Shown in pieces: positions 16,336 through 25,085 of a stretch of 64,000 nucleotides of DNA; within the stretch, counting starts at the first letter, position 1; the number at the start of each line of letters is the position of its first letter. The notes beneath the pieces were generated by a model. That model saw nothing but the letters and a program-made list of their open reading frames with translations. It had not been told where the DNA came from and did not search any database. The position numbers and the translations under genes were made by a program. Source of the stretch: Bifidobacterium tissieri (GTDB taxonomy: Bacteria > Actinomycetota > Actinomycetes > Actinomycetales > Bifidobacteriaceae); assembly GCF_002259645.1 (NCBI RefSeq), contig NZ_MWWV01000019.1, positions 62,001 through 126,000 on the forward strand, written 5' to 3'.

Positions 16336-18372
16336 CTACTTCTTGCGCGGAGTGTACATCTGCGTGTTGAGCAGTTCGGCGTAGCGGGCGATCACCTTCG
16401 GACGGATCACCTTCATCGAAGCGGTCATCAAACCGTTCTCCTGGGTGAACTCCTCCGGCAGAACGATGAACTTGCGTACCGATTCGGCGCGAGAGACGCC
16501 GTCGTTCGCCAGATCGACGAACTTCTGAATCTCCGCACGTACGGCGGCATTCGCCGCGGCCTCCTCCATCGACATGTCACGGTTGAGACCCTTGGATTCC
16601 AGCCACGGGCGCAGATTATCCTCGTCGAGCGTGATCAGCGCGGAAATGAACGGACGCTTATCGCCGAGTACCAGTGCCTGCGAAACGATCTCACAGCGCT
16701 GAATGACCTCCTCGATCGGACCGGGGGAGACGTTCTTGCCGCCGGCGGTGATGATGAGGTCCTTCTTGCGGCCGGTGATGTACAGGAAACCATTGCCGTC
16801 GAGACGTCCCAGATCGCCGGTGACATACCACCCGTCCTCGGTGAACGACGACTTGGTGGCCTCGTCGTTCTTGTGGTAGCGGGGGAACACCGAGGTGCCC
16901 TTGATCTGAATTTCCCCATCCGTTCCGATGCGCAGCGTGAAGCCGGGGAATGGGATGCCGACGGAACCCTGATGGAATGGCACGCCCAGCGGGTTGAATG
17001 CGCAGGGGGCCGTGGTTTCCGTGGCTCCGTAGCCTTCATAGACGGGCACATTGGCTCCGCGGAAGAACGACATGAGTTCGGGGTCCAGCGGAGCGCCACC
17101 GGAGACGATCCACTGTGCGCGGCCTCCGAGGACGTCACGCAGCGACTTGTATACGATCGGGTCGAACGATGCGCGGCGGGCGCTGGTCAGCAATCCCGCA
17201 TGGCCCTTGTCGTTGACTTCCTTCATGTAGTCCTGCGCGGCGGTCACCGCGGCGGCGAAGGCCAGTCCCTTGGCTCCATGACCGGCCTTCTGCGAGGCGG
17301 CGTTGTAGACCTTTTCCAGCACTCGCGGCACCACGATCATCACTGCCGGTCGTGCGACCTGAAGATCGCTGATCAGCGTCTTGATGCCCTGGGCAATGTA
17401 AACGTGAAGGTTGCTGGCGACCACGATGTAGTTGATGGCACGGGCGAAGGAATGCGCCTGCGGAAGGAACAGCAGCACCGAGTTATTCTCGTCATGCAGC
17501 AGATCGGGCATGTAGTCGCGCAGGTTGAAGGCGTCGGCGCAGTAATGCTCGTGCGTCATCTCCACACCCTTCGGTGCGGCGGTGGAGCCGGACGTATAGA
17601 CGATCGAGCACAGGTCGGTTTTGTGAATCGAACTGATTCGCTCGTCGAGCACGGCGTCGGATATCGAAGCACCATACGCCTGAATCTCGTCAAGGCCGCC
17701 GGTCTCCAGACATACGATGCGCTCCACCGTCGGACAATCGCCAATCACGGTCTCCGCCTCGGCGCGCATGTCCGTGGTCTCCACGATCAGCAGACGGGCA
17801 TCGGAGTTATTGGCGATGTTGCGGATCTGCTCGCCCGAATCGGTGTCATAGATGGTGGCGAGCACACCGCCGCAGGCCATGATCGCCGCGTCGATGACAT
17901 CCCATGCGTAGCTTGTGCGGCACATGAATGCCACGCTGTCACCCTTCTTCAGTCCGTAGTGCAGCAGGCCCTTTGCGGTGATGCGGATGTCGGCGAGCGT
18001 TTCGTCGGCGGTCTTGGTGATCCAGCGGCCGTCCTGCTTGAAGGTGTACAGCGGCTTGTCGCCCATGCGTTCGGCGCGCTCGGCATAGATGTCGTAGATG
18101 CTGGTTCCCTCGTCGAGCGGCGGATTGCCGTCCGTACGGGCCGTCAGCAGTCCGTCATCGTCAAGGAAGGTCGTCGTCGCATAGCCGGGACCCCAGAAAT
18201 CGACGTGCGGCAGTTCATCGGGTGACGGTGCCTCATGCGGTGACGGATTGTCAGGCAGGCCGTCCTCGTTCAGATCGTCGCTGCCGGGATAGTCCTGATA
18301 ATTGCGTCCGAGGGTGGAAGCACGATGAGCCGCCGACGCGACGGCGTTCTTCACGGAACCGATTAGACCCAC
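16336..18372 (-). CDS. Long-chain fatty acid-CoA ligase (AMP-forming)
   Basis: ANL-superfamily enzyme that activates a fatty acid through an acyl-AMP to acyl-CoA, acting at the membrane face. The 678-residue product has the P-loop IVYTSGSTAAPKGVEMTH (about residues 258-275), YGATETTAP, and the hinge/C-domain motif GDLGRLDGNGFLYITGRKKDLIITAGGKNVSP. An ~80-residue leader precedes the core. The start is GTG at 18372, with GGAGAA just upstream. It is the only gene in its minus-strand unit and is divergent from pntAA. Confidence 0.9.
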   Translation of the reverse strand: MGLIGSVKNAVASAAHRASTLGRNYQDYPGSDDLNEDGLPDNPSPHEAPSPDELPHVDFWGPGYATTTFLDDDGLLTARTDGNPPLDEGTSIYDIYAERAERMGDKPLYTFKQDGRWITKTADETLADIRITAKGLLHYGLKKGDSVAFMCRTSYAWDVIDAAIMACGGVLATIYDTDSGEQIRNIANNSDARLLIVETTDMRAEAETVIGDCPTVERIVCLETGGLDEIQAYGASISDAVLDERISSIHKTDLCSIVYTSGSTAAPKGVEMTHEHYCADAFNLRDYMPDLLHDENNSVLLFLPQAHSFARAINYIVVASNLHVYIAQGIKTLISDLQVARPAVMIVVPRVLEKVYNAASQKAGHGAKGLAFAAAVTAAQDYMKEVNDKGHAGLLTSARRASFDPIVYKSLRDVLGGRAQWIVSGGAPLDPELMSFFRGANVPVYEGYGATETTAPCAFNPLGVPFHQGSVGIPFPGFTLRIGTDGEIQIKGTSVFPRYHKNDEATKSSFTEDGWYVTGDLGRLDGNGFLYITGRKKDLIITAGGKNVSPGPIEEVIQRCEIVSQALVLGDKRPFISALITLDEDNLRPWLESKGLNRDMSMEEAAANAAVRAEIQKFVDLANDGVSRAESVRKFIVLPEEFTQENGLMTASMKVIRPKVIARYAELLNTQMYTPRKK

Positions 18373-18592
18373 AAGTTCTCCTTCAACATAAAGATTCCTC
18401 GCATACTCTAGTCCCCGGCGCGTTCGTTACGCTACCGTAGGCGGCTCGGTGCCGTCTCTTTTGGAAACGGGTCTGCATAGCGCATGCATCCGAATTCTGG
18501 GCAAGTGTTGCCAATTGTTGACTTTGATATAGACTTGACTGGGCATCGCGGATCATCGTGACGCCGTCACAGAAGTTACGAGGGAGGACCAG

Positions 18593-19747
18593 GTGGCGGA
18601 AGATACGCAATCGACCATCACTTATGGAATTTTCAACGAGACCGCGGAATATGAATCCCGCGTGGCTCTCACCCCGGATATCGTCAAGCGACTCAAGCGC
18701 TCGTCCGTAGCGTGCGTGATCGAAAGCAACGCAGGACATGCCGCCGGTTTCAGTGATGAAGAGTATGAGAAGGCGGGCGCCAGCATCGGCTCCAAGGATG
18801 AGGTCATCGCTCAGGCACAGGCATTCGGTTTTGTGGGACGACCCGATGAAGGGCTTATCGACAGACTGCCCAGGGGATCCTGGGTCATCGGCATGCTCGG
18901 ATCATTCACCGATCAGGAATACGTAGACCGTCTCGACAAGGCCGGACTGGTCGGCGTCGGCATCGAAAAGCTGCCGCGCCAGCTCAGCTCCGCGCAGTCG
19001 ATGGACGAGATGACCAGCCAGAACTCGGTCATGGGATACAAGGCCGTGCTCAAGGCCGCCGACGCCTATGGCTCGTTCTTTCCCATGATGACCACCGCGG
19101 CGGGCACGATCCGTCCCGCCAAGGTGCTGATCCTCGGCGCCGGCATTGCCGGTCTGCAGGCCATTGGCACCGCACGTCGTCTCGGTGCGGTCGTGACTGC
19201 GTACGATGTTCGTCCCGCCGCCAAGTCCGAGGTGCTGTCGCTGGGTGCCAAGTTCCTGGATCTGGGATTGGACTTCTCCAAGGGGCAGGGCGAAGGCGGC
19301 TACGCGCGTCAGCTCACCGCGGAGGAACAGGCCGCCCAGCAGGCGGCCGTGGACACCAAGGCCGCCGAATTCGACGTGGTCATCACCACCGCCAAGGTGC
19401 CCGGACGCAAGCCTCCGGTGCTGCTCACCAAGGCCGGCGTGGACGGATTGCATCGCGGTGCCGTGATCGTGGACTGCGCGGCAAGCGATCTCGGCGGCAA
19501 CGTCGAAGGATCCAGACCGAATGAGACCATCATCACCGACAACGGCGTCCAGCTGATCGGCGCCCCGGATCTGGCGAGTGGAGTAGCCACCACGGCCTCC
19601 AACTTGCTGGCCCGTAACGTGGCCGATGTGCTTGTGCATTTCGTTCAGGACGGCAAGCTCGCCATGGATCTGAATGAGGAACTCGACAATGCCATGGTCG
19701 TCGCGGGACGCGATGAGACCACGGCGACCAAGGAAGAGGAGAAGTGA
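18593..19747 (+). CDS. pntAA: NAD(P) transhydrogenase alpha subunit, part 1
   Basis: NAD(H)-binding, cytosolic domain I of the proton-translocating transhydrogenase, which reduces NADP+ with NADH. The 384-residue product has ESRVALTPDIVKRL near the N-terminus and the nucleotide fold LILGAGIAGLQAIGTARRLGAVVTAYDVR. The subunit is split: the membrane part of alpha is the next gene. The GTG start at 18593 follows GGGAGG. Members are tightly packed, with pntAB starting 3 bases after the stop. Confidence 0.93.
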   Translation: MAEDTQSTITYGIFNETAEYESRVALTPDIVKRLKRSSVACVIESNAGHAAGFSDEEYEKAGASIGSKDEVIAQAQAFGFVGRPDEGLIDRLPRGSWVIGMLGSFTDQEYVDRLDKAGLVGVGIEKLPRQLSSAQSMDEMTSQNSVMGYKAVLKAADAYGSFFPMMTTAAGTIRPAKVLILGAGIAGLQAIGTARRLGAVVTAYDVRPAAKSEVLSLGAKFLDLGLDFSKGQGEGGYARQLTAEEQAAQQAAVDTKAAEFDVVITTAKVPGRKPPVLLTKAGVDGLHRGAVIVDCAASDLGGNVEGSRPNETIITDNGVQLIGAPDLASGVATTASNLLARNVADVLVHFVQDGKLAMDLNEELDNAMVVAGRDETTATKEEEK

Positions 19748-19749
19748 TC

Positions 19750-20064
19750 ATGCCGGATCTCGTCGTTTCGATCACACTGTTCGTACTCGCGCTGCTCATC
19801 GGCATCGAGGTCATCGGCAAGGTGCCGGCCACCCTGCACACCCCGCTGATGTCCGGAGCGAATTCGATCCACGGCATCGTCATCGTCGGCGTCGTCATCG
19901 TCGCCGCCGAGGCCCACACCCCGCTCGCCTATGTGTTCATCTTCTTGGCCGCCGTGCTCGGCACCATGAACGTGGTCGGCGGCTATGTGGTCACCGACCG
20001 CATGCTTGAGATGTTCAAGAGCTCCAAGCCCTCCAAGAAGGATGAGAAGGAAGGCGATAAGTGA
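19750..20064 (+). CDS. pntAB: NAD(P) transhydrogenase alpha subunit, part 2 (membrane)
   Basis: Small domain II piece (104 residues) with three hydrophobic helices (LVVSITLFVLALLIGIEVIG; IVIVGVVIVAAEA; YVFIFLAAVLGTMNVVGGYVV) and a lysine-rich tail. It contributes to the proton channel with PntB. The ATG at 19750 is favoured by GAGGAGAAG upstream; GTG 19744 overlaps the previous stop and is an alternative. Its last codon region overlaps the pntB start. Confidence 0.92.
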   Translation: MPDLVVSITLFVLALLIGIEVIGKVPATLHTPLMSGANSIHGIVIVGVVIVAAEAHTPLAYVFIFLAAVLGTMNVVGGYVVTDRMLEMFKSSKPSKKDEKEGDK

Positions 20065-21476
20065 TGACTGCGACTCCTATCGATATCGTTGCATGGTTCG
20101 TGTATCTGCTGGCCGCCGTGATGTTCGTCATGGGCCTGCACTTCATGAACTCCCCGAAGACCGCCCGTAAGGGCAACCAGATCTCCGCCACGGGCATGGT
20201 GTTCGCCGTCGTCATGGCGTTCGTGCATCTGTTCGTGCAGGGCTTCATCTCCGTCACTGCCGTGATCGTGCTCGTCGTGGGAATTCTCATCGGCGCGATC
20301 GCCGGCGTGGTGTCCGCCAAGAAGGTCAAGATGACCGACATGCCGCAGCTGGTTTCCGTGTTCAACACGGTCGGTGGCGGCGCGGCGGCGTTGGTCGCAC
20401 TCAACGACATCCTTACCAACGAGAACCTGCCCACGCTGGTCGTGCTCATCACGGCCGGACTGGGTATCATGATCGGCTCCGTGACCTTCACCGGTTCGCT
20501 CATCGCCGCAGGTAAGCTGCAGGGCGTCAAGTTCGTCAAGAACCTCAAGCTGCCCGGCAAGAGCTTCTGGAATGTACTGTTCATCATTCTTACGATCGCC
20601 GCCTTCGTGATGCTGTGCGTTCAGCCCGAACAGCGTCTGCTCTGGTCCGTGCTTACCACCGTGTTCGCCCTGTGCTATGGCCTGGTGTTCGTGATCCCGA
20701 TCGGCGGTGCGGATATGCCCGTCGTTATCTCCGTGCTCAATGCCTGCACTGGTACCGCCGTGGCCATGTCCGGTCTGGCCATCGACAACGTGGCGCTTAT
20801 CGTCGCCGGTGCCCTCGTCGGCGCTGCCGGCGTGACCCTGTCCATCCTCATGGCCCAGGCCATGAACCGTCCGTTGATGTCCGTCCTCGCCGGTGGTTTC
20901 GGAGGCGACAATGCCGCGGGCGGCGATGACGGCGTGACAGGCACCATGAAGGAGACCACCGCCGACGACGTGGCCGTTCAGCTCGTCTATGCACAGAAGG
21001 TCATCTTCGTGCCCGGCTTCGGTCTCGCCATGGCCCAGGCCCAGCGAGAGCTCGCCGATCTTGGTGAACTGCTCAAGAGCCGTGGTGTGGAGGTCGCCTA
21101 TGCCATCCACCCGGTTGCCGGCCGTATGCCTGGACACATGAACGTGCTGCTTGCCGAGGCCAACGTGCCCTATGAGGAGCTTGTGGATCTTGACGACATC
21201 AACCCGCAGTTCCCCACCGCCACCATCTCTCTGGTGGTCGGCGCGAACGACGTCACCAATCCTGCCGCTCGTCGTCCGGGAACCCCCGTCTCCGGCATGC
21301 CGATCCTTGACGTCGACAAGTCGCAGAACGTAGTGGTCATCAAGCGTGGTCGTGGTAAGGGCTACGCGGGCATCGAGAATGAGCTCTACTTCGAGGACAA
21401 CACGCAGATGCTGTTCGGTGACGCGAAGAAGGAGCTGCAGGCGATCATCGCCTCCGTCAAGGAGCTCATCGCCTGA
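20064..21476 (+). CDS. pntB: NAD(P) transhydrogenase beta subunit
   Basis: Inner-membrane beta subunit with NADP(H)-binding domain III. The 470-residue product has about nine hydrophobic helices through residue ~280, then the soluble domain with the NADP motif FVPGFGLAMAQAQREL, AIHPVAGRMPGHMNVLLAEA, VVGANDVTNPAAR and KRGRGKGYAGIENELYF. The ATG at 20064 overlaps the pntAB stop; GTG 20061 is one codon earlier. This is the last gene of the unit, with a terminator 80 bases downstream. Confidence 0.95.
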   Translation: MTATPIDIVAWFVYLLAAVMFVMGLHFMNSPKTARKGNQISATGMVFAVVMAFVHLFVQGFISVTAVIVLVVGILIGAIAGVVSAKKVKMTDMPQLVSVFNTVGGGAAALVALNDILTNENLPTLVVLITAGLGIMIGSVTFTGSLIAAGKLQGVKFVKNLKLPGKSFWNVLFIILTIAAFVMLCVQPEQRLLWSVLTTVFALCYGLVFVIPIGGADMPVVISVLNACTGTAVAMSGLAIDNVALIVAGALVGAAGVTLSILMAQAMNRPLMSVLAGGFGGDNAAGGDDGVTGTMKETTADDVAVQLVYAQKVIFVPGFGLAMAQAQRELADLGELLKSRGVEVAYAIHPVAGRMPGHMNVLLAEANVPYEELVDLDDINPQFPTATISLVVGANDVTNPAARRPGTPVSGMPILDVDKSQNVVVIKRGRGKGYAGIENELYFEDNTQMLFGDAKKELQAIIASVKELIA

Positions 21477-21556
21477 TCGGATCGTTTATCGTTCCGTATG
21501 GCGTGAACGTCGGAATGACGGTAATGGCATTCCGATGACAGGCGACATTGATTCAG

Positions 21557-21592
21557 AAGGATCCCATCCGACATCGCGCGGATGGGAACCTT
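21557..21592 (+). terminator. Terminator after pntB
   Basis: 14-base arms (21557-21570 and 21579-21592) with one mismatch, followed by CTTTGTTTGTTTTCC. Confidence 0.8.
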
Positions 21593-21697
21593 TCTTTGTT
21601 TGTTTTCCCCAGCAAGGATGTGCGATCGACTATCCGGAACGCCGAAACGCATAGGGAAGGACGATGTCAGGCATAGGGTGATGTAGGGTGAGGCACT

Positions 21698-22672
21698 GTG
21701 AAGAAGATCGTTGTCCGTATGCTTGATGTGACGCCGGCCGTGGTGATCGTCGCGCTTGAGGGCGCGTTGATGTATGTGGCCACCGGGGTGGCCAAAAGCG
21801 TGTTCACCCAGATCCATCCGCTGTGTGCGGCATGGTATCGTTTCGGCTTTCTGGCCCTGCTGATGGTCATGTGGCGTAGGCCGTGGCGTCGTGAAGTGCG
21901 CAGGACGTTGCCTGCCACCCGTCGTGATTGGGTGATCACCGCCGGATGCGGTGTGGCCATCGTCGCTATGAACACCATGTTCTACTTGGCCATCAGCCAG
22001 ATGAACATGGGCATGGCGGTCGCCATCGAATTCATCGGACCGCTTGGCGTGGCGGTACTTACCGGTCGGAATTGGAGGGAACGCGTCGGTATCGTCATCG
22101 CGGCCGTCGGTGTGGTGTTGCTGGCCGGTATGTCGCTTGCCTCCCCGGACGGCGGTCGTTTCCTCGTTGGTCTTATCGCCATTCTCATCGGAGGCTCCAT
22201 GTGGGGCGTATACATCGTGATGGGACGCAAGGTGGCCAGTACGGGTAGCCCACTGAACCGTCTGTCCGTCGCCATGTGCATCGGATTCGCCGTGCAGTCG
22301 GTGTTCCTCGCCGTGCCTGCCGTACGAGGTCTGTTCGTGCCTCCTCAGACCGCGACCTGGCTGGTGTCGGAAGGAGGTTGGGGCATTCTCCATCTGCTGG
22401 CGCTCATGCTCGTCGTGTCCGTATTCAGCTCGTTCTTCCCGTATGTGATTGATCAGGTGGTGATGCGCAAGACCACTCCGGGAACGTTCTCCGTCATGCA
22501 GTCCATGTATCCCGCCATGGCGGTGGCGGTGGGGCTGCTCTTCGCGGAGTTCCCGACCATATGGGAGATCGTCGGCGTTGGATGCGTGATGCTCGCCGTC
22601 GTCATCACATTCTCCGGGACCTCGCGTGTGCGACACCCGGTTCGTCGTGATTCAGTGGATGTGGTAGACTAG
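21698..22672 (+). CDS. EamA-family (DMT superfamily) exporter
   Basis: Ten-helix inner-membrane transporter of the drug/metabolite superfamily, closest in feel to RhtA-type amino-acid exporters. The 324-residue product shows paired EamA repeats: MYVATGVAKSVFTQIHPLCAAWYRFGFLALLM early and FSSFFPYVIDQVVMRKTTPGTFSVMQSMYPAMAVAVGLLF late (EMP-like end). Basic residues follow the last helix. The GTG start at 21698 is used; no strong ribosome-binding site is visible. Substrate cannot be told. Confidence 0.82.
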   Translation: MKKIVVRMLDVTPAVVIVALEGALMYVATGVAKSVFTQIHPLCAAWYRFGFLALLMVMWRRPWRREVRRTLPATRRDWVITAGCGVAIVAMNTMFYLAISQMNMGMAVAIEFIGPLGVAVLTGRNWRERVGIVIAAVGVVLLAGMSLASPDGGRFLVGLIAILIGGSMWGVYIVMGRKVASTGSPLNRLSVAMCIGFAVQSVFLAVPAVRGLFVPPQTATWLVSEGGWGILHLLALMLVVSVFSSFFPYVIDQVVMRKTTPGTFSVMQSMYPAMAVAVGLLFAEFPTIWEIVGVGCVMLAVVITFSGTSRVRHPVRRDSVDVVD

Positions 22673-22788
22673 TCGATTGTTGTCTTGGCGAGGGAGTGGT
22701 GATGAGCCCATCATCCTCCGTAATCGACTCGACGTGTGATGGTTCCCATGCTGTGCATGGGCGTTCTCCGCGGCGCGTCGATGCGCCG
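22671..22788 (+). promoter_or_regulatory. Structured leader upstream of ribosomal protein L25
   Basis: An outer 8-base inverted repeat (22671-22678 with 22722-22729) is followed by two compact hairpins, CCCATGC/GCATGGG (22745-22761) and CGGCGC/GCGCCG (22771-22788). The last hairpin ends 38 bases before the L25 start. Ribosomal-protein leaders often serve autogenous control, so a regulatory role is plausible but unproven. Confidence 0.4.
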
Positions 22789-22826
22789 AAACGAATTCCG
22801 AGATTTCGATCCATAAGGAGAACATC

Positions 22827-23450
22827 ATGGCAGATATCACTCTTGAAGGTGCCGTTCGTAGCGAGTTCGGCAAGGGCGCTGCCCGCCGTCTGCGCGTCGC
22901 CAAGCTGGTTCCGGCCACCGTGTACGCCGGCGGCGAGGCCCCGACGTTCCTGCAGCTCCCGATGAAGGAGACCACCAACGCCCTGCGTCACACCAACGCC
23001 CTGTTCGAGCTGAAGTTCGGCGAGGACTCCAAGCTCGCCGTCGTCAAGGACGTGCAGCGCAACCCCGTCAAGCAGCAGATCGAACACGTGGACTTCTACG
23101 AGGTGCGTGCCGGCGAGAAGATCGAGGTCGAGGTCCCGGTCTTCGTCGAAGGTACCCCGAAGGGCGCTGCCGTGGCGTTCGTCGACATTCAGGAGCTCAA
23201 GGTGCGCGCCGACGTGACCAACCTGCCCGAGCGCATCACCATCAGCGTTGACGGCCTCGTTGACGGCACCAAGGTGCTTGCCAAGGACGTCGTCCTGCCC
23301 GAGGGTGTGGAGCTGGTGCACGACGATCTGGAAGAGTCCGTCGTGACCGTCGAGGTTCCGGAAGACGCCGCTGCCGAGGCTCCTGCCGCTGCTGCTCCGG
23401 CTGCCGATGCCGCCGCTGCTCCGGCTGCCGATGCCGCCGCTCAGGCCTGA
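22827..23450 (+). CDS. rplY: Ribosomal protein bL25 (CTC family)
   Basis: Binds 5S rRNA in the large subunit. The 207-residue CTC-type protein has the L25 domain first (LEGAVRSEFGKGAARRLR; VKDVQRNPVKQQIEHVDFYEV) and then the TL5 C-terminal beta domain. It ends in a low-complexity Ala/Pro/Glu tail encoded by near-repeats of GCTGCTCCGGCTGCCGATGC. AAGGAGAACATC precedes the ATG. A strong terminator follows. Confidence 0.94.
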   Translation: MADITLEGAVRSEFGKGAARRLRVAKLVPATVYAGGEAPTFLQLPMKETTNALRHTNALFELKFGEDSKLAVVKDVQRNPVKQQIEHVDFYEVRAGEKIEVEVPVFVEGTPKGAAVAFVDIQELKVRADVTNLPERITISVDGLVDGTKVLAKDVVLPEGVELVHDDLEESVVTVEVPEDAAAEAPAAAAPAADAAAAPAADAAAQA

Positions 23451-23517
23451 GATCGGTCCTTTCGCTGACTCCACCGCCACTTGGCGATGATTCCAGCCGA
23501 TGGGCATGCCATCGGGG

Positions 23518-23547
23518 GAAGAGCCCACCATCAGTGTGGGCTCTTCT
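23518..23547 (+). terminator. Terminator after the L25 gene
   Basis: 11-base perfect stem (23518-23528 and 23537-23547), loop of 8, followed by TAATTTC. Confidence 0.82.
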
Positions 23548-23702
23548 AATTTCAGGGATGCCTTGCGGTTTTCACAATATGAACTTTCTCTTATACCGGT
23601 AACGTGCATGTGAGAAAGTGTTACTCAGTTCGGTGCCAGAAGCGCTGACGACATACTGACTGCCGATTGCTGCGATCGGCAATGAATACAAAGAAGCTGA
23701 GA

Positions 23703-24830
23703 ATGACAGAAAATACTCATCACGATCCGACGGCCCTGTCCAAGCTGGCCGACGCGTTCACCGTGCTGCCCAACGACAATCCGGCCTCCGACGCCAAGCG
23801 TCAGGAGCTCATCGACAAGCCGGCGTTTGGTCAGGTCTTCTCCGATAACATGACCCATATGACGTGGACCAAGGGCGAAGGCTGGTCCGATCGTCGCGTT
23901 GAACCGTATGCCCCGTTGAAGATGGACCCGGGCGCATCCGTGCTGCACTACGCGCAGGAATGCTTCGAAGGCCTCAAGGCCTACCATCACGCTGACGGAT
24001 CCGTCTGGCTGTTCCGTCCGGATGCCAACGCCGAGCGTTTCCAGAACTCCGCGAAGCGTCTGTACCTGCCTGAGCTGTCCGTTGACGATTTCCTCGGCTC
24101 GGTGGCCGCTCTGGTCAAGCGCGACGCGGCATGGGTGCCCACCCGTCGTGAGTACACGCTGTACATGCGTCCGTTCATGTTCGCTTCCGAACCGTTCCTG
24201 GGTGTGCGTGCTCCGCAGGAGGTCGATTACTGCGTGATCGCCTCTCCGTCCGGCCCGTACTTCCCCGGTGGTGTCAAGCCCGTGAGCATCTGGGTGGAGG
24301 ACAAGTGGTTCCGTACCGGCCCTGGCGGCACCGGCTTCGCCAAGTGCGGCGGCAACTACGCCGCCTCGCTGCTCGGCGAGTACACGGGTATCGAAAACGG
24401 CTGCGAGCAGGTTTGCTTCGTGGACGCCGCCACCAAGACCTACCTTGAGGAGCTCGGTGGCATGAATATGATGGCCGTGCACAAGGATGGTCACGTGGAG
24501 ACCCCGTCCCTGACCGGTAACATCCTGCCTGGCGTCACCCGTCGTTCGCTAATCCAGCTGTTGCAGGACAAGGGTCGCGACGTCGTCGAGACCATGATCC
24601 CGCTCGAGCAGCTGCTTGAGGACATCAAGTCCGGTGAGGTCACCGAGGTGTTCGCCTGCGGTACCGCCGCCATCATCACCCCGATCGGACGCTTCAAGTC
24701 CGAGAAGTTCGACGTGACCGTCGCCGACGGTGGCTCCGGCGAGCTGACTGTCGCTCTGCGTAACGAACTGCTCGGCATCCAGCTTGGTGAGATCGAGGAT
24801 CCGCACAACTGGATGTGGAAGGTCTGCTGA
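23703..24830 (+). CDS. ilvE: Branched-chain amino acid aminotransferase
   Basis: PLP-dependent transaminase for Leu, Ile and Val (class IV fold). The 375-residue product has YAQECFEGLKAYH, LYMRPFMFASEPFLGV, the PLP lysine in GTGFAKCGGNYAAS and the phosphate-binding EVFACGTAAIITPIG. The ATG at 23703 is preceded by AAAGAAGCTGAGA; ATG 23682 is an alternative. It stands alone between two terminators. Confidence 0.94.
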   Translation: MTENTHHDPTALSKLADAFTVLPNDNPASDAKRQELIDKPAFGQVFSDNMTHMTWTKGEGWSDRRVEPYAPLKMDPGASVLHYAQECFEGLKAYHHADGSVWLFRPDANAERFQNSAKRLYLPELSVDDFLGSVAALVKRDAAWVPTRREYTLYMRPFMFASEPFLGVRAPQEVDYCVIASPSGPYFPGGVKPVSIWVEDKWFRTGPGGTGFAKCGGNYAASLLGEYTGIENGCEQVCFVDAATKTYLEELGGMNMMAVHKDGHVETPSLTGNILPGVTRRSLIQLLQDKGRDVVETMIPLEQLLEDIKSGEVTEVFACGTAAIITPIGRFKSEKFDVTVADGGSGELTVALRNELLGIQLGEIEDPHNWMWKVC

Positions 24831-24859
24831 CCTCCACGTTCGCGTTCGCGAATCGTTGC

Positions 24860-24904
24860 AAATAGCCGCTTGGCCCTACTCCTGATTGGGCTGAGCGGCT
24901 ATTT
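24860..24904 (+). terminator. Hairpin after ilvE
   Basis: Arms AAATAGCCGCT (24860-24870) and AGCGGCTATTT (24894-24904) with a second inner pairing GGCCC/GGGCT. T-rich continuation TTTCGTT. Confidence 0.7.
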
Positions 24905-25085
24905 CGTTGTGACCGCAGTTGATGCGTTTTGACCGTGTTTGACGGAAAAATGTGGGCAAAATGTGGGCGGAGCTCTTTCGTTGCTACGGATCTTATCCTT
25001 ATCTATTGTTCCTTTTTGCCGAAAAGTGACAATAGAAGTAGAATTCTGGCAACTCTTTTGATTCAAAAACACTGAAAGGGGTCAT

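Noticed and set aside
16222-18225. Plus-strand 667-codon frame opposite the acyl-CoA ligase
   Set aside because: Antisense shadow; the minus strand has the full AMP-binding motif set.
24945-24975. Direct repeat TGTGGGCAAAATGTGGGC as a possible attachment site
   Set aside because: Short, with no second copy at the other end of the fic gene and no integrase.
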